DNA of 38,131 nucleotides from Rhodothermales bacterium (GCA_013002345.1 JABDKH010000024.1:1-38131); one strand, 5' to 3'; positions 16,472-26,102 are shown, counted from the stretch's first letter. Made by a program: numbers and translations. Notes: generated by a model from the letters alone, not told the origin.

Positions 16472-17740
16472 TCAGGTCTTCTGCTTCTTCTTCTTGGCGG
16501 CGGGAAAAAGGATGTTGTTTAGAATGAGACGATAGCCCGGCGAATTCTTGTGCAGATTGAGATCAGTGGGAGGATCTCCAACGAAATGCTGATAGTCCTC
16601 TGGATCGTGCCCGGCGTAGTACGTGAACGTCCCCTGTCCAAAACTGCCGTGGAGATAACGCACTTCGTTTCGCCCGGGTGCCTCTGCGAGAATCGTCACG
16701 CCGGGTTTGACCGTTGACTTTCGAAACGCCGTCGTCTGTCCCACGAAGCCTTTCACCGTGGCCACGTGATTCTGTGTGAGCATGGTCGGAACCGGATCCC
16801 ACTTTGCGCTGAACTCGAACAGCGTAAAGAAATCGAGCGCCGGATTGCGAAGCGGCGGCGGCGGTGGGCCGGTATCGATGTTCGAGTGTTCGTACTCGTT
16901 GGCGTTGAAGCTCGGGCGAAACTCGTGGAACGCGAATGTATGTTTAAAATCCAGCCTCGAAAGTGCATCGGCATCGATGGGATCACCGTCGTATTCAGCC
17001 GGCACGATGTCGATTCCGTGTGCCGCCATGGCGATATCAAAGGTGTCGGTGCCCGAGCACATGGCAAACAGAAAGCCGCCCTGTCCTACATAGTCGCGAA
17101 TCGTTTCGGCCACGGCCAGTTTCAACTGGCTCACCTTGCGATAGCCCCTGCGACGCGCCGTCTCTTCGGCCTGTCGTTGCTGCTCGATATACCAGGGGAA
17201 TGTTCTGTAGGTGTAGAATTTCCCGTACTGTCCGGTGAAGTCCTCGTGGTGAAGATGCAACCAGTCGTATTCCGCAAGCTTACCATCCAGAATATCGTCG
17301 TCGTAGATCATGTCGTACGGCACTTCCGCGTAGGTGAGGGCCAGCAATACGGCATCGTCCCACGGCAGTGTCTGCTGTGGAGCATAGACCGCGATGCGCG
17401 GTGGCTTCTCCAGTCTGACGACGGCCGTATTTCGGTCGGGGTCTTCGATCTCTGCCATCAATTCGGCTGACGCCGCCGCCGTCGATCTGTTGAAATCGAC
17501 ACCACGGACTCGCAATTCGTTCTCGATCTCAGGCGTTGCAGCTACCAGGAATGAGCCGCCCATGTAGTTCAATAGCCAGTCCACGTCGATACCACGATCG
17601 AGCACCCAGTATGCCACGCCGTATGCCTTGAGATGGTCGGACTGACCGGCACCCATCGGGATGACAATGTCCTGGCTGCTTGCCGGGGTCGTACTACTGA
17701 TCACCAGCAGCAGCATCAGGAGGCAGGCTATCTTGGACAT
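16472..17740 (-). CDS. Secreted protein with class-I glutamine-amidotransferase-like region, function unknown
   Basis: The 422-residue product has a signal peptide (SKIACLLMLLLVISST, cleavage about 23) and is therefore periplasmic or secreted. The opening GQSDHLKAYGVAYWVLDRG and NYMGGSFLVA are, as I recall, typical of a Bacteroidota/Gemmatimonadota group that databases often name asparagine synthetase B; I see no asparagine synthetase domain. Residues 115-250 look like a Rossmann/amidotransferase-like fold: PRIAVYAPQQTLPWDDAVLL, LHLHHEDFTGQYGKF (161-175) and FLFAMCSGTDTFDIA (223-237) with Cys228 in an elbow-like position. RYLHGSFGQGTFTYYAGHDP adds to this picture. The start at 17740 avoids 13 residues before the signal. 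It begins 41 bases after the TPR gene and is probably co-transcribed with it. Confidence 0.75.
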   Translation of the reverse strand: MSKIACLLMLLLVISSTTPASSQDIVIPMGAGQSDHLKAYGVAYWVLDRGIDVDWLLNYMGGSFLVAATPEIENELRVRGVDFNRSTAAASAELMAEIEDPDRNTAVVRLEKPPRIAVYAPQQTLPWDDAVLLALTYAEVPYDMIYDDDILDGKLAEYDWLHLHHEDFTGQYGKFYTYRTFPWYIEQQRQAEETARRRGYRKVSQLKLAVAETIRDYVGQGGFLFAMCSGTDTFDIAMAAHGIDIVPAEYDGDPIDADALSRLDFKHTFAFHEFRPSFNANEYEHSNIDTGPPPPPLRNPALDFFTLFEFSAKWDPVPTMLTQNHVATVKGFVGQTTAFRKSTVKPGVTILAEAPGRNEVRYLHGSFGQGTFTYYAGHDPEDYQHFVGDPPTDLNLHKNSPGYRLILNNILFPAAKKKKQKT

Positions 17741-17781
17741 GACGTTTGAATCTGGTGAACTGTGTGGGTGTACAGGCAAAT

Positions 17782-19680
17782 CTACACGCCGTCTCCGCGT
17801 AGTTCGCGAATGCGGCTGCGAGCATTGCTGACAAGTAACGAGCCCGGGTATTCCGTCAGAAGCCGAGAATACAGACTGAGCGCGCGATCTGCGTCGCCAA
17901 GATGCTCTTCGAATAGTCGGGCGGCCTCGAACAGACTTCGGTCGGCCAGGTAACTGGTTGGATAGATGAGCGGAATCTCCCCCAGTAGGGCTGCGGCCTT
18001 TTCGTAGTCACCTCGCTCGATCTGTATTTCTGCGTTGAGGAAATCTGCGTCGTCGTTAAGTGGATGCATCCCGGAGTCGGCCTTCAACAGACGGAGCAAT
18101 TCGGCGGCCTCGTCCAACCGTCTTTGACGGAGTCTCAGTTTCGCCTCCGCGAACCGCCGCAGTGGCGTCTGAAGTGAATCCGGACCCTTGTTCTCGAAGA
18201 GCAGGAGCTTCATTTCGATGGCATCATTCGCGACCTCGGTAGAGGTGTTTTCCTCCATAGCTTCGACAAGTGCGTTGGCGGCCTCGAATTCTCCCCGGTA
18301 GAAATGGATGAGAGCGACCTGGAACCGCGCTTGCTGGGCCTGCTCTCCAATTCTGAGCTCGTCCTCAAGCCGTTGAAACACAAGACGCGCTTCATCCAAT
18401 CGGTCGCGAGTCACATCAATCTGGCCCATTTCGAAACGCGCCTCATTGGTCGCCGGATGAGTCGGAAAGCGCCTGACGAGGTCGGTATACATTGCGTGGG
18501 CTTCGCCAAGTCTGAAGAACACGGTCTGTAGAATCCGCGCCATATCGAGCATCACGAACGGATAGAGTCCGTGGTTTGGATGTGCTTCCACGAAGCTGGT
18601 GTACGCTTTCATGGCCGCATCGTAGTGACTGGCCTGCATACGCACTCCATCGGAGTTTACGGCGCGCTCGCCGATCGACTCCGCCCATTCGACGTGCAGT
18701 TGCCCGATGCCTCTGGCAGCCTCGGGCGCCATGATCGACTCCGGGTAGCGCTGCAGTATGATGTCGTATGCGTCGCGTGCCGCCTCGAACGCGTTGGCGT
18801 TGAGCGCGCGGGACGCGAATCCGAACAGTACGCGGCCCTGTTCCGATTCGAGTCGATCGATCGCCCGGTTTACATCAAGTGCGCTTCCGTAGTCTCCATT
18901 CTCCTCGTAGAGCCAGGCGAGCAACTCACGATATGCACGATTCAACGGGCTGGATCGTACGGCTTTCTCGGCAATCGGAATACTCTGCTCAAGTACGCCT
19001 TCCGAAAGGCCAGTCGAAGTCAGGCGACTCCGAACTACGCCGAGCTGTCGATTGTCGTCTGCGAGGAGGCCCACGTACTCCGTCATGGCAAGATCGTGCT
19101 TCCCAAGGAGGCCCTGCACGTAACCGAGCTCCCGGCGAAACGCCGAATCGTCGCCTGTTCGCTTGCGACCACTTTCGAGAATCTCGACTGCATACTCGAA
19201 GAGGCGAAGCTGGACGAGGACCTGGTAGACCGCGACGTAGGAAGCGGTGCGGTCGGGAGCCAGCTCAATCGCCGCACGAAAGTCACTCAGAGCTCCCGAC
19301 TCGTCTCCCTGCAGCGAGCGCAGTCTTCCGCGATCCGCCAGATGCGTCACGGGAAGGGGCTCCCGCGCGATCTGATCATTGATGATCCGGATCGCATCCT
19401 CGTACATCTTCGTCGATTCGTAGGCTTGTTTCAGTCGACTGTAGAAGACGAAAGTCTCGGGCCAATCCGCGTACAACTGCTCGAGCAGTCCAATAGCGCG
19501 ATCGAACTGGCCGGCGCGAAGAAACGATTCGGCGAGCTGGAATCGGGCGACGGACGTGCTGTCTGCCTGCTGAGCGAAGACCGATGTGGCGCCGGAACCG
19601 AGTACGAACACGAGTCCCGCGACGACGGCCGCGGTGCGGAAGGTGATCCGGGCTTTCGTGTATCCGCTTGTGGGGGCCAT
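17782..19680 (-). CDS. Secreted tetratricopeptide-repeat protein
   Basis: This is a 632-residue protein with a signal peptide (TFRTAAVVAGLVFVLGSGA, cleavage near SVFAQ) followed by helical TPR-type repeats almost to the end. Examples are FDRAIGLLEQLYADWPE, GDYGSALDVNRAIDR, AHAMYTDLVRRFPTHPATNE and RALSLYSRLLTEYPGSLLV. The C-terminal half resembles the periplasmic TPRs of BamD/YbgF-type proteins, which bind partner proteins in the envelope. No catalytic residues are expected. It is divergent from dxr across a 75-base gap that must hold both promoters, and it precedes the amidotransferase-like gene. The antisense frame is open across much of it, which is a codon-usage effect. Confidence 0.88.
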   Translation of the reverse strand: MAPTSGYTKARITFRTAAVVAGLVFVLGSGATSVFAQQADSTSVARFQLAESFLRAGQFDRAIGLLEQLYADWPETFVFYSRLKQAYESTKMYEDAIRIINDQIAREPLPVTHLADRGRLRSLQGDESGALSDFRAAIELAPDRTASYVAVYQVLVQLRLFEYAVEILESGRKRTGDDSAFRRELGYVQGLLGKHDLAMTEYVGLLADDNRQLGVVRSRLTSTGLSEGVLEQSIPIAEKAVRSSPLNRAYRELLAWLYEENGDYGSALDVNRAIDRLESEQGRVLFGFASRALNANAFEAARDAYDIILQRYPESIMAPEAARGIGQLHVEWAESIGERAVNSDGVRMQASHYDAAMKAYTSFVEAHPNHGLYPFVMLDMARILQTVFFRLGEAHAMYTDLVRRFPTHPATNEARFEMGQIDVTRDRLDEARLVFQRLEDELRIGEQAQQARFQVALIHFYRGEFEAANALVEAMEENTSTEVANDAIEMKLLLFENKGPDSLQTPLRRFAEAKLRLRQRRLDEAAELLRLLKADSGMHPLNDDADFLNAEIQIERGDYEKAAALLGEIPLIYPTSYLADRSLFEAARLFEEHLGDADRALSLYSRLLTEYPGSLLVSNARSRIRELRGDGV

Positions 19681-19755
19681 GAGTTTAATATTGAGACAGA
19701 CGATCGTAAGTTTCAGTCAATTCTGGCTGCGTACTCTGCGCCACTCCTCGCCCGC

Positions 19756-20955
19756 ATGATGCCTGGTTCCCAAACACCTTCAAAGTCGGCGCGACCACGT
19801 GGCGTCAGCATTCTCGGGTCAACCGGATCGATTGGTCGTCAGACACTCGATATCGTCCGACTGTTTCCTGAGAGGTTTTCGGTCCGAGCTCTGGCGGCCA
19901 GAAACAGCGCCGAGGCGCTGATCGAGCAGGCTCTGGAGTTCCGACCGGAATGCGTGGTTATCACGCGTGAGTCACGCTATCCGCAGGTGCGTGATGCGCT
20001 TGCGGGTACTGGTATTATGGTCCATGCGGGTTCAGATCATCTCGCATATGCGGCTACGCTGGATTCCGTGGATGTCGTGATGGCCGCCATCGTGGGTTCA
20101 GCAGGGCTGGGTTCGGTGCTTGAAGCCGTAAGGGCGGGAAAGACGATTGCTCTTGCGAACAAGGAAACGCTTGTTGTTGCCGGAGAAATCGTGCGGTTCC
20201 ATGCCAGGAGGTCGAATGCCCTCATCGTTCCGGTAGACAGTGAGCATTCGGCGATTTTTCAGTGTCTTGTCGGGGAGTCGGTTGAGGATGTGGACGAGTT
20301 GATCCTGACGGCATCCGGCGGTCCGTTTCTCGATCGGCCTGCGTCGACGCTCGCTGAAGCGACTCCGAAAGAGGCTCTTGCACACCCGAACTGGTCGATG
20401 GGTCCCAAAATCTCGATTGACTCGGCGACCATGATGAACAAAGGGCTTGAAGTCATCGAGGCTCACTGGCTGTTCGGAATTGGCGGCGATCGAATCCGCG
20501 TGCTTGTCCACCCGCAGTCGATCATTCATTCGATGGTGGAATTTGTAGATGGCTCGACGAAGGCCCAGATCGGTGTACCTGATATGAAAGTGCCTATTCA
20601 ATACGCGCTCACTTATCCCGAGCGGTGGCCGGCGCCTCATGAGCGTATCGATTGGAATGCGTTGGCACGACTTGATTTCCGGCTTCCTGCGCTGGATAAA
20701 TTTCCGTGCCTGGGTCTCGCGTACGACGCGCTGGCGACGGGGGGATCGGCGCCTGCGGTTCTGAATGCCGCCAACGAAGCCGCCGTGGACCAGTTTCTAA
20801 AGGGGAAGATCAGATTTACCGATATAAGTGTTGCCATCGCCGACGCGCTGGAACAGCTGGCTTCGTCAGAGATACCCGACCTTGAGAAACTGATGGAGAT
20901 CGATGCTGCCGCGCGTGCGCTCGTGGTGGAACTCAATCGACCAACCATTCATTGA
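19756..20955 (+). CDS. dxr: 1-deoxy-D-xylulose 5-phosphate reductoisomerase
   Basis: This enzyme converts DXP to 2-C-methylerythritol 4-phosphate with NADPH, the committed step of the MEP isoprenoid pathway. In 399 residues: the NADPH motif GSTGSIGRQTLDIV (21-34), ANKETLVVAGE (134-144), metal-binding Asp161 and Glu163 in PVDSEHSAIFQ, the SGGPF loop (187-191), GPKISIDSATMMNKGLEVIE (216-235) and HPQSIIHSMVEF (252-263). All catalytic blocks are intact. The frame runs open back to 18571, but that part is antisense to the TPR gene; ATG 19756 or 19759 gives the family length. It heads the isoprenoid/envelope cluster and supplies precursors for UppS downstream. Confidence 0.97.
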   Translation: MMPGSQTPSKSARPRGVSILGSTGSIGRQTLDIVRLFPERFSVRALAARNSAEALIEQALEFRPECVVITRESRYPQVRDALAGTGIMVHAGSDHLAYAATLDSVDVVMAAIVGSAGLGSVLEAVRAGKTIALANKETLVVAGEIVRFHARRSNALIVPVDSEHSAIFQCLVGESVEDVDELILTASGGPFLDRPASTLAEATPKEALAHPNWSMGPKISIDSATMMNKGLEVIEAHWLFGIGGDRIRVLVHPQSIIHSMVEFVDGSTKAQIGVPDMKVPIQYALTYPERWPAPHERIDWNALARLDFRLPALDKFPCLGLAYDALATGGSAPAVLNAANEAAVDQFLKGKIRFTDISVAIADALEQLASSEIPDLEKLMEIDAAARALVVELNRPTIH

Positions 20956-21026
20956 ACGCGGGCACGTGCACCGTCGTTCTCGCCCACCCACTTCTTCGCC
21001 CTCTTCCCTGACTCTGTATTCGCCTA

Positions 21027-22448
21027 ATGGAATTCGCCCTGGAAATGCTCTCGTACGTCGGCTGGGTGCTTCTGGCCATCATGATCCTCGTGTTTGTTCA
21101 TGAGATGGGCCACTTTTTGTTTGCCAAGCTGTTCGGAATGCGTGTCGACCGGTTTTCCGTTGGCTTTCCACCCAACGTGCTGAAGAAGCAGATTGGAGAG
21201 ACCGAGTACGTCGTGGGCCTGACACCTCTCGGAGGCTACGTCAAGATCTCCGGTATGGTAGACGAGAGCATGGATACAGATTTCATCGCCTCCGAGCCGC
21301 AGCCGTGGGAGTTCCGGTACAAGCCGGTGTGGCAGCGCATTGTTGTGATCACGGCCGGCGTTGTATTCAACGTGCTGCTCGCGACCCTTGTCTACATCTC
21401 GATCCGATATTCGTCCGGGGAGACCTACATCCCGGCAGAGAACGTGGACGCCGTGTATATCGAGGACGGTTCGCTCATGCACGATATAGGTCTCCGTACC
21501 GGAGATCGGGTCGCCGCTGTGAACGGTGAACTGCTGGATCGTGCCGACGACATTATCTCGCTCGATGCGCTGACGGCCGACCGTCTTACGATAACCGTTG
21601 AACGGGCCGGCCAGGAAGTAACGTTCGAGGGGCCTCCCGACATCATGACGAGGCTGAATCGAACAGATGGGAATTTCGGAATATCCTTTAATCCCAGCAT
21701 CATCGGACGTGTCGCAAAGGATTCGCCGGCCGGGTCCGTTGGATTGCAGCGAGGCGATCGGATCGTGCAGCTGGACAGCCTCCAGATCGGATTCTGGAAC
21801 CAGCTGACCAACCAGATCAAGACATCCGAAGGGAAGGAGATGTTGATCAGATGGGAGCGACCTGACTCCCTTTACGATCGTGGTGGCGAACTTCCGGCCG
21901 GAACATCACTGGAGCGTCACGACGGAGGAGTGGCTCTCTTTCAGGGTCGTATTACGGCCAAGCAAGTGTCTTTTGACGGTTCGGATTACTTCGGAATTGG
22001 GATTGGTTCACCCGATGGGCAGCTTCTACAGCACGAGCTTGGATTCACCACGCGAAACTATTCACTCGGCGCCGCCATCGTTGCCGGCGGGCGAGAGACC
22101 TGGGTCACGACACGAGCAATTCTCACGAGCCTGACTCGCGTCGTCAGCGGGCGAGACAATTTCCGTGAAACGATGGGCGGGCCGGTCGCGATTGCCCGCG
22201 AGACGAAGCGTGCAGCGGAAGGTGGATACTTCTGGCGCATCGTGGCCATGCTTTCGATCACACTCGCAATCGTCAACATCCTCCCGATACCGGCTCTCGA
22301 CGGCGGGCACTTGCTGTTCCTTCTCTATGAGGGAATAGTGCGCAAGGAACCTTCGGTCCGGTTTCGAATGATTACGCAGCAGATTGGGATGCTGGTGCTG
22401 CTGGCCTTCATGGCGTTTCTGATCTTCAACGATATCATGCGCCTTTGA
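21027..22448 (+). CDS. rseP: Site-2 intramembrane metalloprotease RseP
   Basis: This is a zinc protease of the inner membrane that cleaves transmembrane substrates such as anti-sigma factors and remnant signal peptides. The active-site HEMGH is at residues 25-29 in the first membrane helix (LLAIMILVFVHEMGHFLFAK). The third ligand region NILPIPALDGGH lies at 417-428 with Asp425. In between are two PDZ regions (about 140-235 and 240-310; MHDIGLRTGDRVAAVNGE and SPAGSVGLQRGDRIVQLD). Further membrane helices are at about 108-124, 397-420 and 447-467. The length of 473 is normal. It sits 71 bases after dxr; in Proteobacteria cdsA would lie between uppS and rseP, and none is present here. Confidence 0.96.
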   Translation: MEFALEMLSYVGWVLLAIMILVFVHEMGHFLFAKLFGMRVDRFSVGFPPNVLKKQIGETEYVVGLTPLGGYVKISGMVDESMDTDFIASEPQPWEFRYKPVWQRIVVITAGVVFNVLLATLVYISIRYSSGETYIPAENVDAVYIEDGSLMHDIGLRTGDRVAAVNGELLDRADDIISLDALTADRLTITVERAGQEVTFEGPPDIMTRLNRTDGNFGISFNPSIIGRVAKDSPAGSVGLQRGDRIVQLDSLQIGFWNQLTNQIKTSEGKEMLIRWERPDSLYDRGGELPAGTSLERHDGGVALFQGRITAKQVSFDGSDYFGIGIGSPDGQLLQHELGFTTRNYSLGAAIVAGGRETWVTTRAILTSLTRVVSGRDNFRETMGGPVAIARETKRAAEGGYFWRIVAMLSITLAIVNILPIPALDGGHLLFLLYEGIVRKEPSVRFRMITQQIGMLVLLAFMAFLIFNDIMRL

Positions 22449-22571
22449 CCGGGCGGAAGAACTCGTTAATTCCCCGTCACGCGGAATTCACCGCCGCTTG
22501 TCAGACGTAGTTTCTGCTGGACGGCTCCGCGGTCGGGGTCGGAATCAACACAGCCTTTCGTCGCGACACCT

Positions 22572-23378
22572 TTGAAGCCAGCGAAATCCGAATCGTCAAG
22601 CCGCGGACCCACACCTGCCGACCGTGAGGTGCAGGAAAAGCTCAAGTCGGCCGGGCCCATCCCGAAACACGTTGCTGTCATTATGGATGGCAACGGCCGT
22701 TGGGCAGCGGATCGCGGAAAGCCACGGGTTTTTGGGCACCGGGCTGGCGTGGAGGCGGTTCGCGACACGGTCAGGGCTTGCGGTGAACTCGGAATAGGAT
22801 ACCTGACCCTGTACACCTTCAGCACCGAGAACTGGCAGCGACCCCGAACCGAAGTCGATGCCCTCATGCGGCTGCTGGTGCAGACAACGCGGCGTGAAGT
22901 AGCCGAACTCCTCGAAAACAACGTCCAGCTGAACGCCATTGGCAACCTGAGTTCGCTACCGGCATCAGCCAGACGGGAATTGACTGACGCGATCGAGATC
23001 ACATCGTCTAATGACGGTCTGGTGCTCACGCTGGCCATATCTTACAGCGGCAGGTGGGAAATTGTCGAAGCCGCACGGAACATCGCACGCGAGGTAGCGG
23101 CCGGACAATTGCAGCCGGACAGTATCGACGAGGCGATGTTCACCGCGGAGTTGACCACGGCCGAAATGCCAGATCCCGACCTGCTGGTTCGTACGGGCGG
23201 TGAGCTCCGGATATCGAATTTTCTGCTATGGCAGCTGGCCTATTCCGAACTGTACGTGACCCCCACTTACTGGCCCGACTTTCGACGAGAACATCTCTAC
23301 GCTGCAATCCGGAACTTTCATGACCGTGAACGACGTTTTGGGCGCGTTTCCCCGGTTCGAACCAAAGACGACGGCTGA
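22572..23378 (+). CDS. uppS: Isoprenyl transferase / undecaprenyl diphosphate synthase
   Basis: This enzyme condenses isopentenyl diphosphate units onto farnesyl diphosphate to make the C55 lipid carrier for peptidoglycan and other glycans. Family marks: VAVIMDGNGRWA with catalytic Asp39, FGHRAGVEAVRDTV (54-67), YTFSTENWQRP, and the C-terminal DLLVRTGGELRISNFLLWQ with YSELYVTPTYWPDF, which binds diphosphate and Mg2+ across the dimer. The start is uncertain: no ATG lies before the domain, so a TTG at 22572 (268 residues) or a GTG at 22629 (249 residues, closer to the E. coli length) must be used, and neither has a good Shine-Dalgarno. Confidence 0.95.
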   Translation: MKPAKSESSSRGPTPADREVQEKLKSAGPIPKHVAVIMDGNGRWAADRGKPRVFGHRAGVEAVRDTVRACGELGIGYLTLYTFSTENWQRPRTEVDALMRLLVQTTRREVAELLENNVQLNAIGNLSSLPASARRELTDAIEITSSNDGLVLTLAISYSGRWEIVEAARNIAREVAAGQLQPDSIDEAMFTAELTTAEMPDPDLLVRTGGELRISNFLLWQLAYSELYVTPTYWPDFRREHLYAAIRNFHDRERRFGRVSPVRTKDDG

Positions 23379-23509
23379 TCAAGCTGCGCAATAATCCGCG
23401 CCACCGTGCGTTTCAAGCCGGACGTGCCCGGAGCAAAATGCGGTCCCAGACTCCGCGAAACGTCTTGCACTCCACATCGTTCACTTCTCTTACGCCCAAT
23501 CCACACCTC

Positions 23510-25999
23510 ATGTCTTTGCGCAACGAATCGCCAATCCGCTTGCCAATGCGTTCTTTCTGCCTGGCATTGTCATGGTGCCTCCTCCTGGTCGCTCCGACTC
23601 TCGCGCAAGAGGCGAACAACCCATTTGTCGAGCCGGTGCGGGTTCGCGTCCTGGGCGTCAGCGTTGAGGGCGCGGAGAGCGACTACACCCGCACATTCGT
23701 TCGCCAGACCAGCGGTCTGGTCGAAGGCCAGGAACTGACCGTTCCGGGTGACCCTGCAATAGGCGATGCCATTCGATCCATCTACCGCCTTGGCATGTTT
23801 TCGGACGTCGAAGTTCTGGAAGACCGCCGGGTGGGAGACGGCGTCTTTATTGCGATTCGAGTACAGGAAGAACCGAAACTCGGTGAGTACAGCTTCGAAG
23901 GGATCAAGAAGAAGCATGCGAAGGAGCTACGGAAGAAGGTGCCGCTCATCAGGCGGAGCCCGGTGCGGCCCGAAGCTATCGAGAATGCCGAGCTGATCAT
24001 CAAGGAGTTCTTCGTCGAAAAGGGACACCCGCTCGTGAAGACGACGGTTAATCGCACTGAAAAAGAGGATGACACAGTCGATCTCCGGTTCGACATCGAC
24101 CGGGGCCCGAAGGTGAAGGTCCAGGATATCCAGGTGCACGGCAACGAGTATTTCTCCGATCGCAGGGTTCGGAAGAACATGGACACCAAGTCGGACAGCC
24201 GCTGGCGCTTCTGGCGCGGCGCGAAGTTCGACCGGAAGAAGTTCGAGGAGGATCAGCAGAAGGTTCTGGACTTCTACCGGGAGAGGGGTTTCTATGACGC
24301 CAGAATCGTATCAGATTCCGTGTATATGACGGACGTGGATTCGGATCCGGGTCTGGTCGTCGCGATCACGGTGGAAGAGGGAAATCCCTATTTCATTCGC
24401 GATATCAAGTGGGAGGGCAACACGGTCTACAGAGACGAGCAGCTTGAGGCGGCGCTGGGCCTGTCGGCGGGCAACCGCTTCAACGGCAAAAGCCTGGAGG
24501 CGAACCTGTTTGGAAACAAGCGTAGTTCCGACGTGTCGAGCCTCTACATGAATCAGGGATACATGCGGTTCAATGTCAATCCTGTTGTCCGGGCGGTCGG
24601 AAGCGACTCTCTCGACGTCGTGATGGAGATCACGGAGGGCGACATATACAGCTTTGGCAACATAGATATCAGTGGCAACACGAAGACGAAGGAACACGTG
24701 GTTCGCCGGGAACTGCTGACGATTCCGGGGCAGCGCTTCAGCCGTGACATGATCCAGGAGTCCGTTCGTCGTCTGCTGCAGCTGAACTACTTCACGCAGG
24801 AGTCGCTGGCACCGGGACCGCGTGTCGAGATTGACGATGCGAAGAAGGAGGTTGATCTGGCGTATTCATTGGATGAAACGGGAAGCGACCAGCTTGAACT
24901 TTCGGGAACGTGGGGTCGTTTTGGTCTCGTTCTGCAGCTGCGATTCACGTTCAACAATTTCTCGGCGCAGAATCTCTTCAACGGAAAAGCGTGGCGACCG
25001 CTTCCCGCAGGAGACGGCCAGAAGCTGTCCGTGGGCGTTCAGACTAACGGGAGCTACTACCAGCAGTATTCGCTCTCCTTCACGGAGCCATGGTTTAAGG
25101 GCCGGCCCCGACAGATGGGAGTTGCGCTCTCGTATTCAAAGATCGGTCGCAACCCGATCATTTCCAGCTCTGTTTCTACTGGCCGTTTGCAGACGGTGTC
25201 GGCGCGGACATTCTATGAGCAGCGCCTGAGTTGGCCGGACGACAAGTTCAGCACTTCGACGAGCGTCGGTTATCAGTACTTCAATAACGACAACTGGATC
25301 AGCACACTCCAGGCAGGAGTCAGCAACGAGGTGACGTTCCGGCAGGCGCTGATTCGGAATTCGACGAACCATCCAATATTTCCGACGGCAGGATCGAGGA
25401 TGTTGTTCTCGTTCGAGCTTGCTCCGCCGATCGGCGATCTGATTCAGTACCACAAATGGCGTTTCCAGACCGGGTGGAACGTGCCCATCGGCAACAAGCT
25501 GACGCTCGGCATTTCGACCGACTATGGCTTTATCGGATCGCTTACGGGTGACGAAGTCGAGTTTGAGCGCTTCGTTGTGGGTGGCTCGCCGTTTGAGACT
25601 TCGGGCTTCAGCGGTACGTTTTTCGGGAAGGACGTGATCTACATGCGAGGCTATCCCATTTCGGCGATCGGCCCGCGGAGAAGTGGAGATCCTGTGGGTG
25701 GTCGGATTCTGAACAAGTACACTTCGGAGTTGCGCTGGCTTGCGGTTCAGTCCCCGCAGCTCTCCGCCGCACCCTACCTGTTTGCCGACGCCGCAAATAC
25801 GTGGAACGGTTTTAGCACTTACAATCCGGCAAGCCTTTTCCGGTCGGCAGGATTCGGGGTTCGTCTGTTCCTGCCCATTCTGGGAATGGTGGAATTAGCA
25901 TACGGGTATAATTTCGACGAATTTGTGCCGTTATCTTCGAGTGACGATGGAGATCGAGGGTGGTCCTTCCAGTTCACGCTGGGCCAGGGTTTCAACTAG
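23510..25999 (+). CDS. bamA: Outer-membrane protein assembly factor BamA (Omp85)
   Basis: BamA is the central pore of the BAM complex that inserts beta-barrel proteins in the outer membrane. From the ATG at 23510 (829 residues; a second ATG at 23546 is possible and a start at 23438 unlikely) there is a signal peptide (SFCLALSWCLLLVAPTLAQ), about five POTRA domains (roughly 45-430; for instance KKHAKELRKKVPL, KVQDIQVHGNEYFSDRRVRK and IKWEGNTVYRDEQLEAALGL) and a 16-stranded barrel in the C-terminal half. Barrel marks are NNFSAQNLFNGKAW, YYQQYSLSFTEPWFKGRPRQ and MRGYPISAIG, which is the equivalent of the VRGF lid motif in strand 16's contact loop. The end, WSFQFTLGQGFN, is an amphipathic strand. 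It is followed by two Skp-like chaperones, which serve the same pathway. Confidence 0.95.
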   Translation: MSLRNESPIRLPMRSFCLALSWCLLLVAPTLAQEANNPFVEPVRVRVLGVSVEGAESDYTRTFVRQTSGLVEGQELTVPGDPAIGDAIRSIYRLGMFSDVEVLEDRRVGDGVFIAIRVQEEPKLGEYSFEGIKKKHAKELRKKVPLIRRSPVRPEAIENAELIIKEFFVEKGHPLVKTTVNRTEKEDDTVDLRFDIDRGPKVKVQDIQVHGNEYFSDRRVRKNMDTKSDSRWRFWRGAKFDRKKFEEDQQKVLDFYRERGFYDARIVSDSVYMTDVDSDPGLVVAITVEEGNPYFIRDIKWEGNTVYRDEQLEAALGLSAGNRFNGKSLEANLFGNKRSSDVSSLYMNQGYMRFNVNPVVRAVGSDSLDVVMEITEGDIYSFGNIDISGNTKTKEHVVRRELLTIPGQRFSRDMIQESVRRLLQLNYFTQESLAPGPRVEIDDAKKEVDLAYSLDETGSDQLELSGTWGRFGLVLQLRFTFNNFSAQNLFNGKAWRPLPAGDGQKLSVGVQTNGSYYQQYSLSFTEPWFKGRPRQMGVALSYSKIGRNPIISSSVSTGRLQTVSARTFYEQRLSWPDDKFSTSTSVGYQYFNNDNWISTLQAGVSNEVTFRQALIRNSTNHPIFPTAGSRMLFSFELAPPIGDLIQYHKWRFQTGWNVPIGNKLTLGISTDYGFIGSLTGDEVEFERFVVGGSPFETSGFSGTFFGKDVIYMRGYPISAIGPRRSGDPVGGRILNKYTSELRWLAVQSPQLSAAPYLFADAANTWNGFSTYNPASLFRSAGFGVRLFLPILGMVELAYGYNFDEFVPLSSSDDGDRGWSFQFTLGQGFN

Positions 26000-26087
26000 A
26001 AACGACGCCATCGGGCGGGGACTTCACGCCATTCATCATGGACAGTATTTCCACAGAACTGGACACTCGGGCATGGCCAACAACAGC

Positions 26088-26093
26088 GGAGGA
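26088..26093 (+). promoter_or_regulatory. Ribosome binding site of the first Skp-like gene
   Basis: GGAGGA stands 9 bases before the ATG at 26103. It decides for this start against an in-frame ATG at 26073 and the open frame back to 25923, which overlaps bamA. Strong Shine-Dalgarno sites are rare in this window. Confidence 0.6.
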
Positions 26094-26102
26094 CTTCGAG
26101 CT

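Noticed and set aside
18571-19755. A long plus-strand open frame in phase with dxr, making a 794-codon frame
   Set aside because: It is fully antisense to the TPR gene, its translation has no domain, and dxr has good ATG codons at 19756 and 19759 that give the family length.
22468-22488. Inverted repeat AATTCC / GGAATT after rseP as a terminator
   Set aside because: Six weak pairs with a 9-base loop and no following T-run; rseP and uppS are probably co-transcribed.
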